Under the pieces are notes generated by a model. The model was not told the DNA's origin. It was given only the letters and a program-made list of their open reading frames with translations, and searched no databases. A DNA stretch of 6,078 bases from Nitrosomonadales bacterium. GTDB lineage: Bacteria > Pseudomonadota > Gammaproteobacteria > Burkholderiales > Nitrosomonadaceae. Positions 1-4,942 of this stretch are shown here, piece after piece. Position 1 is the stretch's first letter. Each line of letters starts with the position of its first letter. The stretch is from NCBI GenBank assembly GCA_004525885.1, contig SPBV01000110.1, positions 1 through 6,078 on the forward strand, read 5' to 3'. The position numbers and the translations under genes are program-made.

Positions 1-486
1 AGCTAGTCGATATAATTTTGCTGCTTCCTGGTAATCTTGCTCCACACCTTTACCACGTGTATATAGCAAACCAAGGTTATTCTGCGCAAATGTATATCCC
101 TGCTCTGCAGCCTGTCGATACCACTTTGCAGCCTCCTGATAGTCCTGGATCACGCCTTGTCCATCCTCATATAGCAAGCCAAGGTTGTTTTGTGCAATTG
201 CATTACCTTGTGTCGCAGACAAAAGATATAATCTTGCTGCTTCCTTAAAATCTTGATCAACACCTTGACCATTAAAATACATCACACCAAGAATATTTTG
301 CGCAGATCCATTTCCCTGCTCTGCCATGTGACGAATTAATTTTTCTGTTTTTTCAAAATCACCCGTAAAATAGGCACGCTTAGCATCTAATAGCTTTGCA
401 TCGGATAACATATCAGCCATTGCCTGAGTAGACAAAGCAAACACAAATAGATAACTCAACAACACCCGCTTTAATAACCGCCGCAT
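1..486 (-). CDS. Secreted Sel1-repeat (TPR-like) protein, 3' end outside window
   Basis: Starting at the ATG at 484-486, 162 codons stay open to the left edge, so the C-terminus is missing. Residues 1-25 are a signal peptide: basic MRRLLKR, a hydrophobic stretch, and an AMA cleavage site before D26. From about residue 62 come Sel1 repeats with a 36-residue period, beginning near A62, A98 and A134. Each carries the family pattern AQNxLGxxY..G.GVxQDxxEAAxxY, for example QNNLGLLYEDGQGV at 99-112. Sel1 repeats form alpha-solenoid scaffolds for protein-protein contacts; exported ones are usually periplasmic or envelope-associated. The partner cannot be read from the sequence. An AGGAGGG ribosome site lies 10 nt upstream of the ATG, which fixes the start. 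The repeats are also similar at DNA level with a 108-bp period, suggesting recent internal duplication. The gene follows the broken TonB receptor on the same strand after a 397-nt gap, so it is probably transcribed separately. Confidence 0.93.
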   Translation of the reverse strand, partial: MRRLLKRVLLSYLFVFALSTQAMADMLSDAKLLDAKRAYFTGDFEKTEKLIRHMAEQGNGSAQNILGVMYFNGQGVDQDFKEAARLYLLSATQGNAIAQNNLGLLYEDGQGVIQDYQEAAKWYRQAAEQGYTFAQNNLGLLYTRGKGVEQDYQEAAKLYRLA

Positions 487-496
487 ATTTCTATAT

Positions 497-503
497 CCCT
501 CCT
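497..503 (-). promoter_or_regulatory. Strong Shine-Dalgarno site of the Sel1 gene
   Basis: On the minus strand this reads AGGAGGG, a near-perfect anti-16S match 10 nt before the ATG at 486. It is much stronger than anything in front of the TonB receptor and supports the chosen Sel1 start. Confidence 0.75.
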
Positions 504-538
504 ATTTTTCATGAATAAAATGGGTAAATTTACTGTCT

Positions 539-567
539 ACTATAGGTGTTCATAAATCGACGCACAA
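539..567 (-). promoter_or_regulatory. Candidate sigma-70 promoter of the Sel1 gene
   Basis: On the minus strand, TTGTGC (562-567) is separated by exactly 17 nt from TATAGT (539-544). The -10 matches the consensus at 5 of 6 positions; the -35 matches weakly (TTG only). It would start transcription about 45 nt upstream of the ATG. This is inferred from pattern alone. Confidence 0.4.
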
Positions 568-883
568 AAATTGTAGAGATCATCCCGAATCGTCCCACAT
601 TTTAGACTAGTTCTGTGTTATTTTTCTAACCTAATCATGCAAATAAAAGTTCGCCTGTGTACCCAAAGACATCTGATGTTTATAGAGTTATTTTCATATC
701 CCTAAGGCAAGCTGGGAGAATAGAAAATCTGGGACCTTATTACCTGAAAAATGGATTAATAATATTCTTTAGCATTCTCATTAAAAATGATAGTTATCAC
801 TCAAAGTTTTATTTGATAAGTTGTTGGAGATCACCAAATCTTATCTAGAATGGGATTAATGTGTCATTGAATGTAGCTAATGG
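568..883. other. Gene-free AT-rich spacer
   Basis: Nothing supportable lies between the Sel1 promoter and the 3' end of the receptor gene. A 63-codon open frame at 657-848 (plus strand, GTG start) has no ribosome site, no family resemblance and AT-driven composition. I see no GC-rich hairpin followed by a T-run that would end receptor transcription. The only symmetry is a small TGATAGTTATCA palindrome at 788-799. Confidence 0.5.
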
Positions 884-1783
884 TCAGAAACTTGCACGCA
901 CTGTAAAGCGAATACTACGTGGTTCTATAGGGTGTAGATGTTTATCTGCCACAGGTGATGGCTCTCCACGTAATTGAGACTCATAGAAGAACTGGGTATC
1001 ACTGGACTTGCTGCCGATCAGATTAAATATATCCATTGAAGCTTGAAAATATTTTGCAAAGCGGCACCCAGCACGTAAATTTACCAGCGCAGAACTAGAT
1101 CCGACCTGAGAATTATCTTCAATCAACGGCCTTGGTCCAAAATGTCGCATACGTACACTTCCAAACCAGTCACTATGATCAACAGATACTCCAATTGATG
1201 CAACACGTTGCATAGAACCTGGAATGCGACTACCTATAGGGTCATTGTCACGAAACCTAGCACGAGAAATAGAAAAATCGGTATCTATAACCACCCAGCT
1301 AACAGGTCTCCAATAGTTGCTGAACTCGATTCCATTTCGTAAGCTTGGCCGACTTGCCCCAGTGCTACCAACATCACCAACGAATAGTAGTTCTGAATCA
1401 ACATGTAGCTGCCAGATAGATACGGTTGTCTGCACACCTGGCACAATGCCAGTACGAAAACCAACCTCATAACCCCAAGTTCGAACTAACGGTGTCACTC
1501 GCTGGGTTCTAACTGTTGGGTCATCAGGTTCAACATTAATCGTTACGCCGCGCGCATCATTGCTGTGGAATCCACCGCCACCGTTTAGATAAAACTCTGT
1601 CTTGGCCCATGGCCCAAAAACAAGTGCCAGTTTTGGACTCATCATATTGTCACCGGTTTTTCCTGAATTAGTTTCAAGATTACTTTCTACATCAAAATGA
1701 TAGAAATCGTTACGCGCTCCTACAATAGATCGAAGCCATGGTAACCACTGCATACGATTCTCAGCATAAAAGGAAATGTGTAT
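884..1783 (-). pseudogene. TonB-dependent receptor, C-terminal beta-barrel half (separated by stop and frameshift)
   Basis: This is the downstream half of the receptor encoded at 1798-2985. The frame is open from 1783, just below a TGA at 1784-1786. The sequence ISFYAENRMQWLPWLRS at its start is the usual mid-barrel motif of these receptors (xxYAENxxxWxPWLR), so homology begins before the first ATG at 1751-1753. That ATG has no ribosome site, making independent translation unlikely. The rest alternates hydrophobic and polar residues as in outer-membrane beta strands, with receptor-typical segments such as LVNLRAGCRF and ASMDIFNLIGS. It ends in ...IRFTVRASF; the terminal phenylalanine after an aromatic/hydrophobic alternation is the classic signal for insertion by the BAM complex. 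The 3' end is therefore intact and decay looks recent. Substrate unknown. Confidence 0.88.
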
Positions 1784-1800
1784 TCATTTAGAATATCTCA
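1777..1800 (-). other. Double lesion splitting the receptor gene
   Basis: On the minus strand the upstream frame ends ...SGTVR-TGA (1798-1800). Reading through this stop gives DILNEYT, then homology continues in the neighbouring frame as ISFYAENR from 1777. The downstream frame has its own TGA at 1784-1786, so a simple single-base indel cannot rejoin the halves. At least a nonsense change plus a net one-base loss around 1777-1783 is required, or a small replaced segment. Confidence 0.8.
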
Positions 1801-2985
1801 TCGCACAGTACCTGACTGAAGATTGCCGTTAGAATCGGTCTTGACTATAGGGGTGCCCCCTTGTGTACGAGAAAGACCAAGTGGATCAACATTATCGTAT
1901 CGCATTTGGAAACCAATTGTGTTTTCCATCTGCCGTTTGCCAAAATTTCCAAACCAGGAACGACTACTATTAAAACCCCAAGTATTTCGATTCTCCTCCT
2001 GTTGAATTTGATCACCTGCAGCAGGAAAATTAAGAAAATAAGTGAAGTCAGAGTTCAATCTGAACTGAGAGTGAACATAGTAGGCATTCGTACGCGTCAG
2101 ACTTAATTCATTTTTACGTGCCCACTGACTTGATAGGCTATATCGTGATGTATCTAGACTATCACTAGGATTTAGAGAGCCGAAACGTCCGATCATCCCA
2201 CTTTCTAAGGCACGTTTAGGTATCTGATTTGTCACGAGACCATCAGCTTTATATGCCATAGCAGTAACTTCAAAACCATTGTCAGGTATGCCCTGACTAT
2301 AACGCGTAATGAAGCTAAAATTTCGAAAATTCTGTTTTACATCCCATGGCCCATCATATTCCCTAAGTTTTAGGCCAAACAAAAGATTGCCTTTACCAAT
2401 TTGTGGCGAACCCGCAAGCAGGATACTACGGTAACCAAACTGTCCTACAGTGACCTCAGCCATAGTTTTAGGTAATTTACGAACATAGTCTAAATACGCA
2501 GCACCTGCTGAAGCAAAATCTCCTTCTTCTGCAGAGTAAGGCCCTTTCTTGTAGCGCACACTATCTAACAATCCTGGAATTAGGAAGTTGAGATCCGTGT
2601 AACCTTGACCATGTGCATGACTACGCTGATTGATCTGCATACCACCTACTGTTGTCAGGAAATCTGTACCATGATCCAGATTAAAACCACGCAGAAAAAA
2701 TTGATTAGCTTTGCCTCCAGAAGAATGTTGAGTAACTATCAGACCGGGAACACTCTCAAGCACTTCTCCAGGACGAAATATTGGCCGGGTATCAAGCTGC
2801 ATTTTTGTAACAGTCCCTTCACTTGAGCTACTTGCTGTACCGATAAGATTATCGGATCTAGCGGTTATTTCTACTGGTTCAAGAGTTGGTATATCACCCG
2901 CCTGAATCTGCGCCGATACTAGAATTAATATGTAGAAAACAGATAAACGGAAAATCAAGCAAAGTCTATCTATTTGAGAATTCAT
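1798..2985 (-). pseudogene. TonB-dependent outer-membrane receptor, N-terminal plug and first barrel strands
   Basis: This is a 395-codon frame starting at ATG 2983-2985 and ending at the TGA at 1798-1800. Residues 1-29 are a signal peptide (hydrophobic LSVFYILILVSAQIQA, cut before GDIP). A TonB-box-like LEPVEITA follows at 35-42. The plug domain runs from about 49 to 175, with VLESVPGLIVTQHSSGGKA (75-93) and FFLRGFNLDHGTDF (96-109). HAHGQGYTDLNFLIP and VRYKKGPYSAEEGDFASAG further on are hallmarks of one proteobacterial receptor subfamily. The remainder is beta-barrel. Such receptors import iron chelates or other scarce ligands using TonB-ExbBD energy; the ligand here is not readable. With the 884-1783 part the gene would have about 700 codons, normal for the family. 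As it stands it makes a plug with a partial barrel, presumably non-functional. No clear ribosome site precedes the ATG, but the next methionine (residue 62) would lose the signal peptide. Confidence 0.92.
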
Positions 2986-3072
2986 TAAGCGATGATTGAG
3001 AATTATTTTATAGAATAAAAATTACCCATTATGTTGAGACTTATTCGCATCTAATAATACCGGATAGTCTGA

Positions 3073-3089
3073 TGATAGTATAACTATCA
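3073..3089 (-). promoter_or_regulatory. Perfect palindrome covering a candidate -10 of the receptor gene
   Basis: TGATAGTATAACTATCA is a perfect 7-3-7 inverted repeat. A third half-site, GATAGT, lies at 3063-3068. On the minus strand the centre reads TATACT (3077-3082), a 5/6 match to a -10 hexamer, about 90 nt before the receptor ATG; the -35 at the right distance is poor. An operator lying over a -10 is a typical repression geometry. The arm TGATAGT is close to the TGATAAT arm of 7-1-7 Fur boxes, but the 3-nt centre is not standard. The regulator is an inference. Confidence 0.4.
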
Positions 3090-3147
3090 ATATATAAAGA
3101 ATAAATAACTACTATTTGGATTTATTTTTATCAATTTTAATTAAATA

Positions 3148-3166
3148 AAATAATTGAGAATTATTT
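3148..3166. promoter_or_regulatory. Perfect 19-bp palindrome, possible second operator
   Basis: AAATAATTGAGAATTATTT is a perfect 8-3-8 inverted repeat around GAG and contains one TTGAGAATT copy. It sits about 163 nt upstream of the receptor ATG and 222 nt upstream of the small-protein ATG, so it could serve either divergent promoter. The rest of the intergenic region (3181-3310) holds nothing else I can name. Confidence 0.4.
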
Positions 3167-3313
3167 ACTTAATAGAATAATCTCACCACAAATACATGCA
3201 AATAGTGGCCTATCCGCCAATTCCTATTATTGAAGATATGGCCCAAGTCCAGTTTTTGAGTCGATTTCGCTTATTTGCTAAAACCTATTTGGTGCTGAAT
3301 TCGGACAATTAGT

Positions 3314-3341
3314 GTGACTATAGGAATAGACGATATATAAT
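3314..3341 (+). promoter_or_regulatory. Candidate sigma-70 promoter of the small repeat protein
   Basis: A perfect TATAAT lies at 3336-3341. GTGACT at 3314-3319 (16-nt spacer) is a weak -35. Transcription would begin near 3348, leaving a leader of about 40 nt before the ATG at 3388. The strength of the -10 makes it the best promoter in this region. Confidence 0.5.
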
Positions 3342-3387
3342 TGTAAAAAATAAAGTATTTTGCTCTCTAAATTTAGTGTGGAGTAGT

Positions 3388-3672
3388 ATGAAAAAAATAG
3401 TTATGCTTATTTTTCTATTTGTCACTGCTGTAGCGCACTCAGCACCACAAATACTCGTAGATCAGAAAACAGGCAAATATCTTGGTAACCTAAGTACCAA
3501 CCAACACGATCCAGATTCAGTTGGTAACCCACATGGCCGTTATGGATCAAAATACTCTAAGGACAGTATCAACAACACGCACGGGAAATATGGTAGTTCC
3601 CAAAGTAATGACAGCCCGAATAACCCATATGCCACCAACGCGCCGATAGTCCTCGACCCAGACGACGACTAG
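3388..3672 (+). CDS. Small secreted protein with three 16-residue DS-NN-GxYGS repeats, function unknown
   Basis: Ninety-four codons. I chose ATG 3388 because GGAG (3380-3383) precedes it and MKK then begins a clean signal peptide; a GTG at 3376 in the same frame would add only WSS. Residues 1-19 are the signal peptide (MKKIVMLIFLFVTAVAHSA). YLGNL at 31-35 is followed by three repeats of period 16 starting at D43, D59 and D75: DSVGNPHGRYGSKYSK, DSINNTHGKYGSSQSN, DSPNNPYA. The end is acidic (DPDDD). I recall similar small exported proteins with YLGNL plus DPDSVxNPYGRYGS / DSINNPYG repeats in many proteobacteria, all uncharacterised. The regular Asp/Asn/Gly spacing could suit metal or surface binding, but that is speculation. 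The gene stands alone, divergent from the broken receptor, with no obvious terminator. Confidence 0.82.
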   Translation: MKKIVMLIFLFVTAVAHSAPQILVDQKTGKYLGNLSTNQHDPDSVGNPHGRYGSKYSKDSINNTHGKYGSSQSNDSPNNPYATNAPIVLDPDDD

Positions 3673-3800
3673 ATAGATGCTCGGAACTAGCAAGTCTGTT
3701 GGGACAAAGTTTGAGCGGTATCCAGTTTGAAGACGATAGCTAATAATTCAGAAGAAATAACCGCGATTAAACTACGTAGCTAGAAAAGAAAGGGATTAGA

Positions 3801-4136
3801 TCATTCTAACCTTTTGAAAATATGGCGCGGCGGTGCGCGGGCAGGCAAGCCCAGATGCGTGAGTATTCTGACAATCACCGCAGGCTCTTCGATCGCGGCG
3901 ATGATCTTGAAGTCCCCGCCACACTGCGGGCAGTGTTCGAGGTCGATTCCGAAAACGAGCTTGAGCAGGCGCGCCCAGCCCATGCGCGCCGGTGCTTCTT
4001 GCGCGTGGTGGGCCGCATCATCGCCGGGTTTCTCTGGGGCGGTCCCGGCACGATCGCGGCACGCAGCCCGGCGTTGGGCGCCAGCACCCCATGAAAACGG
4101 ATCAGATGCAGGCGCGGACGCGGCACCAGCGCGGCA
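3801..4136 (-). pseudogene. IS91-family transposase, C-terminal fragment with frameshift
   Basis: Read on the minus strand, one frame gives ALVPRPRLHLIRFHGVLAPN and then AGLRAAIVPGP. A second frame continues PEKPGDDAAHHAQEAPARMG, WARLLKLVFGIDLEHCPQCG and IIAAIEEPAVIVRILTHLGL. These are the familiar C-terminal segments of IS91-type (Y2, rolling-circle) transposases, including the CxxC pair near the end. The frame switch falls at a C-run (GGGG on plus, 4036-4039), consistent with loss of one base. All catalytic N-terminal and central parts are missing beyond about 4136. The true coding homology stops near 3822 (APPR), where GC content collapses; the last residues (HIFKRLE, stop at 3801-3803) are host AT-rich sequence. 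The fragment is thus truncated at both ends and cannot transpose. Confidence 0.85.
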
Positions 4137-4430
4137 CTACGCGATAAATGGGAAGTACCGCTCAACAAACTCACGCCGGTACACGTCCAGAAATTCACGC
4201 GTGCGCTGCGGACACGGTTACTCGATACGGCATCAGGATTCGGCAAGGCGTATCTCAATCTATTGGTGGATGAGATACGGCTTGATGGCAACGAGCTGCA
4301 CATCAAGGGCAACTATCGTGCCCTTGCCCGTGCAGTCTCGCTATCGAAAGAAGGGAAGCTGGGCGAGGTGCCCAGCTTCGTACCAGAGTGGCGCGCCCGG
4401 AGCGATTCGAACGCCCGACCCATTGGTTAG
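4137..4430 (+). pseudogene. Site-specific recombinase (probably large serine type), C-terminal fragment
   Basis: The frame is open from 4095 and ends at TAG 4428-4430. From about 4143 it reads DKWEVPLNKLTPVHVQKFTR, a leucine/arginine-rich helix, then SGFGKAYLNLLVDEIRLDG, NELHIKGNYRALARAV, and GEVPSFVPEWRARSDSN. This resembles the extreme C-terminus of large serine recombinases (xxLLVDEIRLxGxxLxIKGSYxALA...VPSFVPxWR). The catalytic resolvase domain and zinc ribbon are absent and no start codon or ribosome site exists, so it is a relic. The final codons (ARSDSNARPIG) run through a tRNA 3' fragment in antisense, as happens when an integrase gene ends at its own attachment site. Family assignment is from recalled sequence pattern; a tyrosine recombinase cannot be excluded by motifs because no catalytic residue is left. 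Confidence 0.72.
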
Positions 4431-4433
4431 TAG
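4389..4433 (-). other. 3' fragment of a tRNA gene (tRNA-Arg UCU-like), likely attachment-site footprint
   Basis: On the minus strand the pieces fit tRNA geometry exactly. There is a 7-nt loop CTACTAA (4433-4427), 3' anticodon strand CCAAT (4426-4422) and 5-nt variable loop GGGTC (4421-4417). T-stem GGGCG (4416-4412) and CGCTC (4404-4400) pair around TTCGAAT (4411-4405). Acceptor strand CGGGCGC (4399-4393), discriminator G and CCA (4391-4389) follow. The 5' half is missing: upstream sequence cannot pair with CCAAT and no GCGCCCG acceptor partner is present. The acceptor sequence and the CTxCTAA loop fit tRNA-Arg(UCU), but base 34 reads A instead of T, suggesting similarity stops there. Not a functional tRNA. 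Confidence 0.75.
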
Positions 4434-4743
4434 CGTAGTCTCTTCGTGTAATTGATTGATTTTATTGTTACTAAAATGCCTCTCGTTCCTACATTTTATG
4501 CTGTATTGTACTATTTTAGTATTTGTTGAGCCCCCAGAAAGTTCCCATACACCTTTTTAGAAAATACCTGCTTTGTGCCAAAAGCGGACGACGAGAAAAA
4601 CGTTTCATTGGCGTAATTGCTGTGGCATCAAAACTATCAAGGTATTCATTAAAGAAAATATATAACCCTAACAACATAAACGTGTTATATTATATGGTTG
4701 TCATTTATCTATGCATGGAATTACATTATATGCAAGGGCAACG
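4434..4743. other. AT-rich stretch without a recognisable gene
   Basis: An 86-codon frame at 4523-4783 (TTG start, no ribosome site) resembles nothing I know and becomes low-complexity AT-driven after its first third. A 9-bp perfect inverted repeat, TACTAAAAT (4469-4477) and ATTTTAGTA (4513-4521), encloses 35 nt just outside the GC-rich island. It may be chance or a fragment of an element end. Confidence 0.4.
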
Positions 4744-4836
4744 ATGCAAGCACTACGAATACCCTTCAAAACAACCATCTTAGTCACCGACTTTACGGAT
4801 GCCTGCAGAGATGTGGGCGCCTCGGCCCTACATTAA
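4744..4836 (+). CDS. Possible 30-codon ORF resembling the start of a universal-stress-type protein, or a leader peptide
   Basis: ATG 4744-4746 is preceded by AAGGG (4734-4738) at a 5-nt spacing, a better ribosome site than that of rhlE. The peptide contains IPFKTTILVTDFTDACRDVG and ends ASALH-TAA. The segment KTTILVTDFTDACR recalls the first strand and helix of UspA proteins (KTILVATDFSxxSR), missing one residue. Local base composition is more balanced than around it, as in coding DNA. It could be a truncated gene start left by a rearrangement, a short peptide upstream of rhlE, or chance. The frame does not continue after the TAA. Confidence 0.3.
   Translation: MQALRIPFKTTILVTDFTDACRDVGASALH
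4811..4833 (+). repeat. GC-rich hairpin upstream of rhlE
   Basis: ATGTGGG (4811-4817) pairs with CCCTACAT (4827-4833 part) as a 7-bp stem with one G-U pair and a 9-nt loop. It overlaps the last codons of the short ORF and is followed by TTAAAC, not a T-run, so it is not a standard terminator. It could be a leader structure for the helicase mRNA. Confidence 0.3.
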
Positions 4837-4942
4837 ACTAGAAAATTCAGTTGATGTAGATGTTTTTTTGTTTCTCTCGTTCGCCAGTCTAAACCTGTCC
4901 TTTCGTATCTGGAATGTCTGGCCGTAACCTTTTTGGGGTTTT

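Larger units (their letters stand above)
2974..3179. repeat. Three copies of TTGAGAATT upstream of the receptor; two extend to an imperfect 22-26 nt direct repeat
   Basis: TTGAGAATT occurs at 2974-2982 (overlapping the receptor start codon), 2996-3004 and 3154-3162. The first two are 22 bp apart, about two helical turns. The second and third extend further: TTGAGAATTATTT, a short variable part, then TAGAATA (2996-3017 and 3154-3179, differing by a 4-nt indel). They resemble TGAGAATxATT variants of proteobacterial Fur boxes. Repeated sites overlapping the start would fit repression of an iron-type receptor. The AT-rich background raises the chance of coincidence. Confidence 0.45.
3820..4433. 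mobile_element. GC-rich remnant of mobile elements (IS91 fragment, recombinase fragment, tRNA-type att)
   Basis: Composition changes abruptly near 3820 and again near 4430. Inside are only decayed pieces: the transposase tail on the minus strand and the recombinase tail on the plus strand, joined at their truncated 5' sides near 4136, then the tRNA fragment. A single deletion removing the middle of a larger element between the two genes would explain this. No terminal inverted repeats or intact IS are visible. Confidence 0.7.

Noticed and set aside
788..799. TGATAGTTATCA palindrome downstream of the receptor as a terminator
   Set aside because: Only 5-bp AT-rich arms with a 2-nt loop and no following T-run in the transcribed direction.
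657..848. 63-codon plus-strand frame starting at GTG
   Set aside because: No ribosome site, no recognisable family, composition follows the AT-rich background, and it lies in the trailing region of the receptor gene.
1751..1753. Independent start codon for a separate 289-residue protein
   Set aside because: No Shine-Dalgarno, and receptor homology extends upstream of this ATG (ISFYAENR), so it is the second half of a broken gene.
3204..3311. About 36-codon frame from GTG reading VAYPPIPIIEDMAQVQFLSR
   Set aside because: Looks coding-like at first, but there is no ribosome site, it is short, and it matches no family I know; it may be chance in the divergent intergenic region.
3814..4455. 213-codon plus-strand frame across the GC-rich island
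   Set aside because: It is antisense to the IS91 fragment and out of frame with the recombinase; its ending GAPGAIRTPDPLVS is the known artefact of translating tRNA antisense sequence.
4523..4783. 86-codon plus-strand frame with TTG start
   Set aside because: No ribosome site or family resemblance; long AT-driven tail (Asn, Tyr, Ile, Lys). It overlaps the better supported short ORF at 4744.
4850..4942. Promoter directly before rhlE
   Set aside because: TTGATG at 4853-4858 has no acceptable -10 at 15-19 nt; no convincing hexamer pair was found in the pyrimidine-rich leader.
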